Positions 7,999 through 15,741 of a stretch of 56,300 nucleotides of DNA are shown in pieces (the stretch's first letter is position 1; every line of letters begins with the position of its first letter). A model generated the notes under the pieces. It was not told where the DNA came from and made no database searches. It saw nothing but the letters and a program-made list of their open reading frames with translations. The DNA is from Pediococcus argentinicus (GTDB taxonomy: Bacteria; Bacillota; Bacilli; Lactobacillales; Lactobacillaceae). The stretch is from assembly GCF_001437605.1 (NCBI RefSeq), contig NZ_JQCQ01000009.1:1-56300 (forward strand). Direction: 5' to 3'. Both the position numbers and the translations under genes were made by a program.

Positions 7999-8232
7999 TT
8001 ATATTTTCTTTGAAATCAAATAGTTCTTACCTTCATCAGTAGTGCTCTTTTTAATCATATCGTTCACAAAAAAAATAGCGTACTCTTCATGTTTTTGTGG
8101 ATCTGAAACCACTACGAGTTCTTTACCTTCAGTATCTTTATGTTTGAAAATTTGACCGCTACGAACGGCTTCGTTGTAATCATGAAAATTACCAATTGAG
8201 TCACCCGGATTGAAAAATACTTCTTCACTCAT
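7999..8232 (-). CDS. Hypothetical protein, 77 residues
   Basis: Start set at the ATG at 8232 (MSEEVFFNPGDS), which has TAGGAG about 9 bases upstream; longer readings have no ribosome site. Small soluble protein with conserved-looking NPGDSIGNFHDYNEAVRSGQIFKHKD. I do not recognise the family. It ends at the terminator shared with cysK. Confidence 0.7.
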   Translation of the reverse strand: MSEEVFFNPGDSIGNFHDYNEAVRSGQIFKHKDTEGKELVVVSDPQKHEEYAIFFVNDMIKKSTTDEGKNYLISKKI

Positions 8233-8310
8233 ACTATCAACTCCTATCACTCTTAATAACTTAACTATAGTTAAAATAGAATGAAAACGCAATTATTAAG
8301 TGCTAGATAA

Positions 8311-9102
8311 CTAATTTAGTTTATATAAGATGTCTACCGCATATTGACCGACTAACTGCATAGTTGAAAGGACGGAAATTCGGTCGGCTGCCCCAGAAGT
8401 GAGAAATGCGATATCAATAGCGTGGTGATTACCAATCAGACGAACAACATCATGATCAGTCCGACTTCCTTCACCAGTTAAATTCAAGACTTGGACCTGG
8501 GACATACTTTCAACAAAGGCTGCCGAAACCTTATCTTTAGATTGTTGATTAAATAGTAATCGTTTAGCTAAAGGTTGACCTTCAGTTGATAAATCTAAAA
8601 TGGATGTGAGCATTTTTAATGAATCGGCTGCTGAGATCTTATTATCATGTCCAGATTGCAAACTACTTTGATCCATAAAGAATCTTTCGAAGGTCGTTGA
8701 AGTATAAGGGCTACGTTTTAACCATTGTTGAAGCGTACCGGGGCCAATGCTACCAATGATGGCATTAGCTGCTGTATTATCTTCTGCTGAAATCGCAAAG
8801 ACTAACAATTCTTCGAGTGTCCAAGTTCGTTCATTGAGATGTTGTAAAATTCCTTTACCACCAACGATATGTTGCGGTGCAATACTGATGCTTTGCTGAA
8901 GATTAAGACGGCCACGACTCAGTTGATCCATCACGTATGCTAGTAGCATTAATTTGGTTAAACCAGTTGCTGGATGAACAAAATCGGGATTAGAGTTAAT
9001 GAACTCCTGACCATCAATGTGCATTTTTAAAGAAGTATTCCCATTAATTTTCTTTAGAGCTTCTAGTATTTCACTGCGCATAATTTGTAGTTGGTCATTC
9101 AA
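8311..9102 (-). CDS. Class A beta-lactamase-like serine hydrolase, catalytic motifs degenerate
   Basis: About 263 residues with the layout of the beta-lactamase2 fold. The SxxK box is replaced: HPATGLTKLM has Gly at the nucleophile position. The SDN box reads EDNTAAN, with Glu for Ser, and the KTG box reads LTGEGSRTDHD, with Leu for Lys. The general-base and structural parts of the fold remain. It is therefore probably not an active acyl-serine hydrolase and may bind a ligand or peptide. No signal peptide. The ATG at 9111 abuts the GGGGAG site, so the TTG at 9102 (9-base spacing) is the better start. Confidence 0.75.
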   Translation of the reverse strand: MNDQLQIMRSEILEALKKINGNTSLKMHIDGQEFINSNPDFVHPATGLTKLMLLAYVMDQLSRGRLNLQQSISIAPQHIVGGKGILQHLNERTWTLEELLVFAISAEDNTAANAIIGSIGPGTLQQWLKRSPYTSTTFERFFMDQSSLQSGHDNKISAADSLKMLTSILDLSTEGQPLAKRLLFNQQSKDKVSAAFVESMSQVQVLNLTGEGSRTDHDVVRLIGNHHAIDIAFLTSGAADRISVLSTMQLVGQYAVDILYKLN

Positions 9103-9183
9103 AAAATCCATCTCCCCTGTATAAAGTCATTAGTGACATTATAAAAGAAAAATGGATTTACTTGCATTAAATTAATGTAACAA

Positions 9184-9918
9184 CTATAAGCTGGTAAGGA
9201 TTTCCTTCTTATATTTAAGGAAATCTTCGGTCAATTCAAAATCATCCGTTCGTTTTTGTGGTGAATCAATGACGAGTTCTTTGGTAATAGTTGCAGGTTG
9301 ACCACTAAGAATGTAAACCCGGTCCGATAAGGTTACTGCTTCATCAACACTGTGAGTGATTAGAAGAGTAGTCGTCCCAATCTTCTGATTTAAATCTAAA
9401 TACCATTTATAAATATTGCGCTTTGTTAATTCATCGAGGGCACTAAATGGTTCATCTAAAAGATTAACGTTTTTGGAAGCAAGGTAGGTTCTGAGTAGTG
9501 CTGCGCGTTGACGCATGCCACCGGACAGTTGGTTCGGATACTTGTTTTCGGTACCTTCTAAACCAAATATTTTAAATGCCGGTGCGGCCTTTTGGATGGC
9601 TTCTTTTTTACTAGTATTCTTGATGATACTTGGTAAAATGGCATTTCCCATGATTGTCCGATAGGGAAGCAGTAAGTCCTTTTGCAACATATAACTGAAG
9701 AAACCACTTTGACCAGTAATATCTTGTTGGTTATAAATTACTTGTCCTTGATCAGGATTTGAAATTCCAGCAACGATATTGAAGAGAGTGGTTTTTCCAA
9801 CCCCGCTGACACCAAGAATTGAGACAATCTCATGTGAATCAACATGAATGGAGATGTCGTTTAAAATTTGGTGACTTCCAAAACTCTTTTTAATATTTTT
9901 GATTTCGATTTGGTCCAA
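9184..9918 (-). CDS. ABC transporter ATP-binding protein for thiamine precursor (ThiZ type)
   Basis: 244-residue ATPase of the nitrate/taurine/HMP import class. Walker A is GVSGVGKTT, the Q loop lies in YMLQKDLLLPYR, the signature is LSGGMRQR, Walker B is NLLDEPFSALD and the switch His is in LITHSVDEA. It powers import of a pyrimidine thiamine precursor with the permease and lipoprotein encoded just upstream in the same operon. Its start immediately follows the stop of the binding protein gene. Confidence 0.9.
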   Translation of the reverse strand: MDQIEIKNIKKSFGSHQILNDISIHVDSHEIVSILGVSGVGKTTLFNIVAGISNPDQGQVIYNQQDITGQSGFFSYMLQKDLLLPYRTIMGNAILPSIIKNTSKKEAIQKAAPAFKIFGLEGTENKYPNQLSGGMRQRAALLRTYLASKNVNLLDEPFSALDELTKRNIYKWYLDLNQKIGTTTLLITHSVDEAVTLSDRVYILSGQPATITKELVIDSPQKRTDDFELTEDFLKYKKEILTSL

Positions 9919-10935
9919 TTATTGATCCTCTTTTGGTAAATATTGATTTGTGAATCCAGCGTTATGAGCTAATTTTTGATCAACTAACTTATGATCGTCT
10001 AACCAGCTGTAGAACTTGTTCCAGCGCTTCTCATCGATGGCACCGAATTGACCAGATTTAGTTAGATAGTATTTTGAAAGATAATTTTGACTTGCATAGA
10101 TAAGCTTTTCATTACTCTTTAGTTCACTAACTGAATCTAATAAAATTTTAGCACTTGAACGAGGGTTCTTAGCTGCATAAGTGTAACCTTTAGCAGTTGC
10201 TTTCATGAACCGCTTAGCAACATCAGGATTATTCTTTAAGTAGCTGGTGTTACTGATAATAGTTGGTGTGTAGTAATCGAACGTATCGTTAATAGAACGG
10301 AAACTAAAGTAATTAGTAGGGAACTTCTTAACTTCAGCATTGATACCAGCCCAGCCATAGAAAATCCATAAGTCATCTGTTTGGTGAGCCTTTAATGCAG
10401 CTACTTCATCGGTGATATTGTTAGGAATCTTTTTGATCTTACTGTAGTCACCGTGGTCATCTTTAACAACTTGTTTAATAATGGCTTGTTCAGTAGGAAG
10501 ATTCCAAGTTGCATAACGCTTGCCTTGCATATCCTTAGGGCTCTTAATATTATCGGCTTTACGAGACATGATTCCAGAAGTGTTATGTTGCAAAATGGCA
10601 CCAACAGATGTGATTGGTAAAGAATTCTCACGTCCAATTGCATCAGCTTGTGTATCTTGAGCTGAAATACCAAATTGAGCTTTTCCACTAGCAACAACTT
10701 GTTCAGCGCCGTCCTTAGGTGGTTGAACGAATTTAACATTGAGATGTTCTTTTTTGAAATAACCTTTTTCTTTAGCTACATATAAACCAGTATGGTTGGT
10801 GTTAGGGGTCCAGTCTAGAACAACGGTAATGTCTTTAGTTTTAGCTGAATCTTTTTTTGAACCACAACTTGCTAAAAATAAAACGGATGATAGTAGTGCA
10901 ATGGTTAAACTAATTCGACGAACGACTTTGTTCAT
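9919..10935 (-). CDS. ABC transporter substrate-binding lipoprotein (ThiY/NMT1 type)
   Basis: 338 residues. An N-terminal hydrophobic signal ends in the lipobox LASC (about residue 24), so the protein is a membrane-anchored lipoprotein on the outer face. DWTPNTNHTGLYVAKEKGYF is the hallmark of the ThiY/THI5-like group that binds the HMP precursor of thiamine, usually formylaminopyrimidine. GGAGG precedes the ATG. Its start overlaps the permease gene by 26 bases and the riboswitch upstream confirms a thiamine-related role. Confidence 0.9.
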   Translation of the reverse strand: MNKVVRRISLTIALLSSVLFLASCGSKKDSAKTKDITVVLDWTPNTNHTGLYVAKEKGYFKKEHLNVKFVQPPKDGAEQVVASGKAQFGISAQDTQADAIGRENSLPITSVGAILQHNTSGIMSRKADNIKSPKDMQGKRYATWNLPTEQAIIKQVVKDDHGDYSKIKKIPNNITDEVAALKAHQTDDLWIFYGWAGINAEVKKFPTNYFSFRSINDTFDYYTPTIISNTSYLKNNPDVAKRFMKATAKGYTYAAKNPRSSAKILLDSVSELKSNEKLIYASQNYLSKYYLTKSGQFGAIDEKRWNKFYSWLDDHKLVDQKLAHNAGFTNQYLPKEDQ

Positions 10936-11695
10936 GATGAGAATTCCTCCAGGGAGTCATAATTTTTTGTAGTAGATTTACAAGGAAAATCAAAAGCAGA
11001 CTAATTATTGAAATGAGAAAGATAACCGCAAACATTTTATCGTAAGAGTAAGCCTTCATCACTCGTGTCATATAAACTCCAAGACCATTGAAACCACCAA
11101 CCCATTCAGCAATTACTGCGCTGACTACTGAGTATGCCACGGAAATCTTTAAACTTGCGAAGAAATTATCGATTGAGCTAGGAAATTTAACGTAGTAATA
11201 GATTTTCCAGCGACTAGCTCCAAATGTTTTCATCAAAGTAATTAGATCATGATCGGTTGAACGAAATCCATCTAACATTTCCACTGCAACTGGGAAGAAA
11301 GTTGTAATCGTGATTAAAACAACTTTGGGCATAATTCCATAACCGAACCAAAGAATTAAAAGTGGTGCGATTGCGACGGTTGGAACCGTTTGGCTAATCA
11401 CAAGAAGAGGATAGACGGCCCGGTAGATGGGTTCAAACATATCCATAACTAATGCGATTAAAAGACCTAAGATAATTCCTAAGAGTAAGCCCCAAAGAGC
11501 TTCTAAAAGGGTAATCCACATGTTGCTCATTAAATTTCCAAAATCAGAGACAAATGCCTCTATTACTGAAATAGGTGACGGTAACATATAAGTTGGGATG
11601 ATATTTAACTGACTAATTATCTGCCAAATAATTAGTAAACCTAAAATTACAATGCCAGGAAGAAGATTAATGTTGGTACTTGTCGATTTTTTCAT
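10910..11695 (-). CDS. ABC transporter permease (ThiX type)
   Basis: 261 residues with about six membrane helices. The EAA-type cytoplasmic loop that contacts the ATPase is at roughly residues 155-185 (MKTFGASRWKIYYYVKFPSS). Belongs to the SsuC/TauC/ThiX permease class. Its start lies inside the end of the thiamine-binding protein gene (29-base overlap), which points to translational coupling in the riboswitch-controlled operon. Confidence 0.9.
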   Translation of the reverse strand: MKKSTSTNINLLPGIVILGLLIIWQIISQLNIIPTYMLPSPISVIEAFVSDFGNLMSNMWITLLEALWGLLLGIILGLLIALVMDMFEPIYRAVYPLLVISQTVPTVAIAPLLILWFGYGIMPKVVLITITTFFPVAVEMLDGFRSTDHDLITLMKTFGASRWKIYYYVKFPSSIDNFFASLKISVAYSVVSAVIAEWVGGFNGLGVYMTRVMKAYSYDKMFAVIFLISIISLLLIFLVNLLQKIMTPWRNSHHEQSRSSN

Positions 11696-11963
11696 GAATA
11701 CCTAGAACCTGTCCCTCCGGTTTGTAGTCAATTTTGACGTAAGTCATGATATGTGGAGCACCGGCCTTAGCAGCCATCAGGTTGATTTGTTTAACGATAT
11801 CCATTAATTGGTCGTAATCACCTTCGATTGTTGTTTCGAAAGCACTAACCTCATAGCTGACACCGGTTGATTGAATATATTCAATCGCAGCATCAACGAC
11901 TGATACTAATTTCTTTTCATCTTCCATCATTGGTAAAACTTGAATTGCAACACTTGCATCCAT
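11667..11963 (-). CDS. MTH1187 family thiamine-binding protein
   Basis: 98 residues, the usual length for this ferredoxin-like-fold family (COG0011/Thiamine_BP). The start MDASVAIQVLPM and the later YEVSAFETTIEGDYDQLMDIV match the family, which binds thiamine or its analogues. First gene after the TPP riboswitch terminator, with AAGGAGG ahead of the ATG. It probably acts as a cytosolic thiamine carrier or sensor for the ThiXYZ-like importer. Confidence 0.9.
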   Translation of the reverse strand: MDASVAIQVLPMMEDEKKLVSVVDAAIEYIQSTGVSYEVSAFETTIEGDYDQLMDIVKQINLMAAKAGAPHIMTYVKIDYKPEGQVLGIHEKIDKYQH

Positions 11964-11982
11964 TGTGAGTCCTCCTTAAAAG

Positions 11983-12016
11983 TAAAAAAATAAGCTGACC
12001 GAAAATTCGGCCAGCT
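11983..12016 (-). terminator. Riboswitch-controlled terminator
   Basis: On the minus strand AGCTGGCCGAATTTTCGGTCAGCT forms a strong hairpin (12016-11993) followed by a run of seven T, ending 20 bases before the first gene. This is the expression platform of the TPP riboswitch. Confidence 0.88.
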
Positions 12017-12075
12017 TTTTATTTGAAGTAAAAGTTTAAATTGAATAGATTTAGCCTAAATAGCTAAAATCGACA

Positions 12076-12175
12076 TTTATTCTACTTCCTGCGCTGGCAT
12101 TATCCATTTCAGGTTCGAGGGTCAGAAGTCGCTACTTCAATCTCAGCCGGGAACGCCCAGCACCCCTGTATGTTT
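12076..12175 (-). ncRNA. TPP riboswitch (THI box)
   Basis: Read on the minus strand, the element contains the conserved ACAGGGGTGCT, GGCTGAGATTGAAG, ACCCTCGAACCTGA and GGATAATGCCAGCGCAGGAAG segments of the thiamine pyrophosphate aptamer. Binding of TPP should favour the terminator at 11993-12016 and shut off the four-gene uptake operon. An upstream promoter fits: TTTACA at 12208-12203 and TATACT at 12184-12179. Confidence 0.95.
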
Positions 12176-12178
12176 TTT

Positions 12179-12208
12179 AGTATAACCGCTTTCAGTATGA
12201 AATGTAAA
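12179..12208 (-). promoter_or_regulatory. Promoter of the TPP-riboswitch operon
   Basis: Minus-strand TTTACA (12208-12203), 18-base spacer, TATACT (12184-12179), then the aptamer within about 10 bases. Confidence 0.7.
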
Positions 12209-12285
12209 TGATTTGTTTTAAAAGTTAAAACCGAACTTTGGAATGTGGCTTTGACTATTTAGTTCGTTATTTATACGTTAAACGG

Positions 12286-12314
12286 TTGAATAAAGTTTTG
12301 CGTCATGTTATATT
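12286..12314 (+). promoter_or_regulatory. guaC promoter
   Basis: TTGAAT (12286-12291), 17-base spacer, TATATT (12309-12314), 39 bases before the start codon. No riboswitch motif is seen between it and guaC. Confidence 0.6.
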
Positions 12315-12353
12315 TTAATCAAATGCGATGTATAAAACCTTGGAGGAAAGAAA

Positions 12354-13325
12354 ATGTCCGTGTTTGACTACGATGATATTCAACTAGTACCGAATAAATG
12401 TGTGATTGAGAGTAGAAGTGAGGCTGATACTTCAATTAAGTTTGGCCCAATGACCTTTAAAATTCCGGTTGTACCCGCTAATATGGCGAGCGTAATTGAT
12501 GATGATTTAGCAATTCAACTTGCTCAAAATCAATATTTCTATATCATGCACCGCTTTGCACCAGAGACTCGCGTTGATTTTGTGAAGAAAATGCACGATC
12601 AAGATTTATTTGCTTCTATTAGTGTAGGAATTAAAAAAGAAGAATATGATTTCATTGATGAATTAAAGGATAAAAAACTAGTTCCGGAGTACATCACAAT
12701 TGATGTCGCCCATGGACACTCTGACTTTGTGATTAAAATGATTCAGTATATTAAAGAAAAACTTCCTGAAAGTTTTGTGATTGCTGGAAATGTAGCAACA
12801 CCAGACGCAATCCGCGATTTGGAAAATGCTGGAGCAGATGCTACTAAAGTAGGAGTTGGGCCTGGTAAGGCTTGTATTACGAAGCTAAAAACTGGATTTG
12901 GTACTGGTGGCTGGCAATTAGCAGCACTTCGTTTATGCAGTAAGGCTGCGCGTAAACCAATTATTGCCGATGGTGGAATCAGACACAATGGAGATATTGC
13001 TAAGTCTGTCAGATTTGGTGCTTCAATGGTAATGATTGGATCAATGTTAGCCGGACATGTTGAATCTCCCGGTAATTTAATTAAAATCGATGGTAAAAAT
13101 TACAAACAATATTGGGGTTCTGCTTCTGAAACACAAAAGGGAGCTTACCGTAATGTTGAAGGTAAACAAATGCTAGTTCCATTTAAAGGATCAATCGATG
13201 ACACTCTAGTTGAAATGCAAGAAGATTTGCAATCAAGTATTTCCTACGCCGGTGGTCGTGACCTTGAATCAATCACTAAAGTTGATTATGTGGTGGTGAA
13301 GGATTCGATTATGGAAAGAAATTAG
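12354..13325 (+). CDS. guaC: GMP reductase
   Basis: 323 residues, TIM-barrel enzyme of the IMPDH/GMPR family without CBS domains, which separates it from IMP dehydrogenase. It converts GMP to IMP and ammonia with NADPH, rebalancing purine pools. Visible are [12 protein letters not shown] at the start, [12 protein letters not shown] with the catalytic Cys, and [15 protein letters not shown] and MIGSMLAGH for phosphate binding. The Firmicute form (GuaC2 type) fits the length. GGAGG before ATG, terminator behind. Confidence 0.95.
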   Translation: MSVFDYDDIQLVPNKCVIESRSEADTSIKFGPMTFKIPVVPANMASVIDDDLAIQLAQNQYFYIMHRFAPETRVDFVKKMHDQDLFASISVGIKKEEYDFIDELKDKKLVPEYITIDVAHGHSDFVIKMIQYIKEKLPESFVIAGNVATPDAIRDLENAGADATKVGVGPGKACITKLKTGFGTGGWQLAALRLCSKAARKPIIADGGIRHNGDIAKSVRFGASMVMIGSMLAGHVESPGNLIKIDGKNYKQYWGSASETQKGAYRNVEGKQMLVPFKGSIDDTLVEMQEDLQSSISYAGGRDLESITKVDYVVVKDSIMERN

Positions 13326-13338
13326 TCTAAATGAATTT

Positions 13339-13366
13339 TGGAGAGCCCTAACAGGCTCTTTTTTGT
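13339..13366 (+). terminator. guaC terminator
   Basis: AGAGCC/GGCTCT hairpin followed by TTTTTT. Confidence 0.85.
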
Positions 13367-13447
13367 ATAGATGAATGAAAAAGTTATTGACTACACACGA
13401 TTAAAATATTATTATAATTGTAGTTTCTTTTTAATTTCTTTTTAATT

Positions 13448-13566
13448 TTAGAAACTGACAACACGTACTACTTATTAACTTAGTCATTGTGAGTAGAGAA
13501 CAGCTCCGTTCTTATGTATGACGGTTTCTAAGATTAGGCGGCTAGGAGAAATCCTGCCGTTTTTAT
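13448..13566 (+). ncRNA. Structured leader RNA with terminator upstream of ilvE (unassigned class)
   Basis: An 8-pair closing helix TTAGAAAC (13448-13455) with GTTTCTAA (13524-13531) encloses a 68-base region that can form an AGAAC/GTTCT hairpin with loop AGCTCC (13497-13512) and a CTACT/AGTAG helix. It is followed by a terminator CGGC-T-AGGA GAAA TCCT-GCCG (13539-13559) and a T run. That is the layout of a riboswitch or protein-binding attenuator in front of a branched-chain aminotransferase. It has no T-box, lysine, SAM, purine or ykkC consensus that I can see. Just upstream, TTTCTTTTTAA is repeated in tandem. Confidence 0.55.
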
Positions 13567-13591
13567 TTTAACTTTTAATGAGGTGATGGGT

Positions 13592-14623
13592 ATGACAAAG
13601 GTAAATGTGAAGGATATTGATTGGAATAATTTAGGATTTGAGTATATGGATTTACCTTATCGGTTCACATCTCATTTTAAAAATGGTGAATGGCAGGATG
13701 CTGGATTAGTAGAAGATAGTACATTACATATTAGTGAAGCATCACCAGTATTGCACTACGGACAAGCAGTGTTTGAAGGTATGAAAGCCTATCGAACGCC
13801 TGAAGATAAAGTTCAATTGTTTCGTCCAGATCAAAATGCCGCAAGAATGAAAAAATCATGTGAAAGATTGTTAATGCCAGCATTCCCAGAAGATCAATTT
13901 GTGGAAGCTGTTAAATCTGTTGTGAAAGCAAATATTGATTTTGTACCACCATATGGCACCGGCGCAACGTTGTATTTACGGCCATTAATGATTGGAACTG
14001 GTAGTACGATTGGTGTGCATCCGGCTGATGAATATATTTTCACAATCTTTGCAATGCCAGTTGGTAACTATTTCAAGGGTGGTTTATCACCAGTTAATTT
14101 CATTACTTCAGATTACGATCGAGCTGCTCATCGTGGAACGGGTCAAAGCAAAGTCGGTGGGAATTATGCTGCAAGTTTATTACCTGGGGATGAAGCTCAT
14201 AAACAAGGATTTGCTGACTGTGTGTATTTGGATCCAGTCGAGCACCGTAAAATTGAAGAAGTTGGTTCTGCGAACTTTTTTGGAATTACTAAGAACAATA
14301 TTTTTAGAACGCCCAAGTCACCATCGATTTTGCCAAGTATTACAAAATATTCACTTTTGTGGTTGGCAGAAAATCGTTTAGGTTTAAAAGCTGAAGAAGC
14401 AGATGTTTTTGTGGATCAATTAGATGACTACAAAGAAGCTGGTGCTTGTGGCACTGCAGCAGTCATTTCACCAATTGGTGGATTACAACATAATGGAAAA
14501 TTACACGTTTTTTATAGTGAAACAGAAGTTGGACCAATTACAAGTAAGTTGTTTGAAACATTAACAGGAATTCAATTTGGTACAGTTGAGGCTCCCGAAG
14601 GTTGGGTCCAGACTGTCGAATAA
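13592..14623 (+). CDS. ilvE: Branched-chain amino acid aminotransferase
   Basis: 343 residues from the ATG at 13592, which has GAGGTG six bases upstream; GTG 13583 lies inside that site. PLP fold-type IV enzyme of the BCAT2-like group: LHYGQAVFEGMKAYR, the PLP lysine in SKVGGNYAAS, and the EEVGSANFFGI and ACGTAAVISPI motifs. It interconverts Leu, Ile and Val with their 2-oxo acids. A 2-hydroxyacid dehydrogenase gene follows 16 bases later, suggesting catabolic conversion of branched-chain amino acids to 2-hydroxy acids with NADH reoxidation. Confidence 0.94.
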   Translation: MTKVNVKDIDWNNLGFEYMDLPYRFTSHFKNGEWQDAGLVEDSTLHISEASPVLHYGQAVFEGMKAYRTPEDKVQLFRPDQNAARMKKSCERLLMPAFPEDQFVEAVKSVVKANIDFVPPYGTGATLYLRPLMIGTGSTIGVHPADEYIFTIFAMPVGNYFKGGLSPVNFITSDYDRAAHRGTGQSKVGGNYAASLLPGDEAHKQGFADCVYLDPVEHRKIEEVGSANFFGITKNNIFRTPKSPSILPSITKYSLLWLAENRLGLKAEEADVFVDQLDDYKEAGACGTAAVISPIGGLQHNGKLHVFYSETEVGPITSKLFETLTGIQFGTVEAPEGWVQTVE

Positions 14624-14639
14624 AAAGGAGAAATAAGAT

Positions 14640-15563
14640 ATGCGAAAATTTGGTGTTATTGGAGTCGGACATGTAGGGGTCACTGTGGCCTACACATTAG
14701 TTACAAAAGGAATTGCAGACGAATTAGTATTAATTGATAAGGATCAGAAACGAGCAGTGGCGGAACAACTAGATTTACAGGATGCACAAGCTCGATTAGA
14801 TACAACGACCAATGTGAAGATTCAAGACTACGCAGAGTTAAAGGATGCTGATGTAGTATTCATTACAGCTGGCCGTATTAAAGCAATTAGTGAATCAAAG
14901 ACTGGTAGCCGCTGGGCGGAGTTCGAATACACACGCAAAATTGTGAAAGATATTGCACCACAATTAAAAGACTCTGGATTTCACGGAGTAGTGATTGTGA
15001 CAATGAATCCATGTGACGCAATTACACAATACTTACAACAAGAAACTGGCTTTGATTTTAATAAGGTCATCGCAACTGGTACCTTCTTGGATACTACTCG
15101 TATGCAACGAGTGGTTGCTGAAAAGTTCGGTGTTAATTCTAAGAACGTTGAAGGATACGTAATGGGTGAACACGGTGGATCTCAATTTGTTGCTTGGTCA
15201 ACGGTCCGTGTCAATGGTCGTCCTATTCAAGAATTGGCCGAGTTAAATCATTTGGAATTAGACTATGATGATTTAGAAGAACAAGCTCGTCGTGGTGGTT
15301 GGTATATTCACCAAGGAAAGGGCTATACCAGTTTTTGTATTGCAACCTGTGCTGTTAAATTAGGACAAGCTGTCATTTCAGATGCACAGTTGGCATGTCC
15401 CGTTTCAATGTTAAATGATAAGTACCAAACCTATGTTGGACAACCAGCAGTTATTGGTGCACAAGGGGTTACAGCAACTATTGATCCTAAATTAACTGAC
15501 GAAGAAGAAACAAAACTTGCTCATTCAGCAGAAACAATTAAAGAAAAATTTATCACAATGTAA
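14640..15563 (+). CDS. L-2-hydroxyisocaproate dehydrogenase-like (L-lactate/malate dehydrogenase family), copy 1
   Basis: 307 residues. The NAD-binding loop is GVIGVGHVGVTVAY, the catalytic Arg/Asp region is TRMQRVV and the catalytic His lies in MGEHGGSQFVAWS. The mobile substrate loop reads SRWAEFEY, like the DRFAE loop of Weissella L-HicDH rather than the shorter one of true lactate dehydrogenase. Expected reaction: reduction of branched 2-oxo acids with NADH. It is cotranscribed with ilvE, which supports that. Close paralogue of the gene at 18491; it has Cys (FCIATCAV) where copy 2 has Gly. Confidence 0.88.
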   Translation: MRKFGVIGVGHVGVTVAYTLVTKGIADELVLIDKDQKRAVAEQLDLQDAQARLDTTTNVKIQDYAELKDADVVFITAGRIKAISESKTGSRWAEFEYTRKIVKDIAPQLKDSGFHGVVIVTMNPCDAITQYLQQETGFDFNKVIATGTFLDTTRMQRVVAEKFGVNSKNVEGYVMGEHGGSQFVAWSTVRVNGRPIQELAELNHLELDYDDLEEQARRGGWYIHQGKGYTSFCIATCAVKLGQAVISDAQLACPVSMLNDKYQTYVGQPAVIGAQGVTATIDPKLTDEEETKLAHSAETIKEKFITM

Positions 15564-15571
15564 AATTTTTC

Positions 15572-15632
15572 TAATCTCGCTTGGCACTAAGTAAAGGGAA
15601 CACTTTTACTCGGTCAAGTGAGATTTTTTTTG
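15572..15632 (+). terminator. Terminator of the ilvE operon
   Basis: Long hairpin AATCTCGCTTG ... CAAGTGAGATT with inner AGTAAA/TTTACT pairs and a run of eight T. Confidence 0.8.
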
Positions 15633-15653
15633 CAAAAAATTAAAAAGAAAGGG

Positions 15654-15723
15654 TTTACATTTTTCTGAGACTTGATATAATGACCTTGTTAAATATTTCA
15701 CAAACATTTTAAAAACGTTTGCA
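15654..15723 (+). promoter_or_regulatory. adhE promoter with Rex operator and cre site
   Basis: TTTACA (15654-15659), 16-base spacer, TATAAT (15676-15681). A near-perfect Rex operator TTGTTAAATATTTCACAA (15686-15703) covers the start point; Rex releases DNA at high NADH. A catabolite-responsive element TTAAAAACGTTTGCA (15709-15723) matches the CcpA consensus at all but one fixed position. Together they predict induction by NADH excess and glucose control. Confidence 0.85.
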
Positions 15724-15741
15724 TTTAGGAGGAAGATTCAA

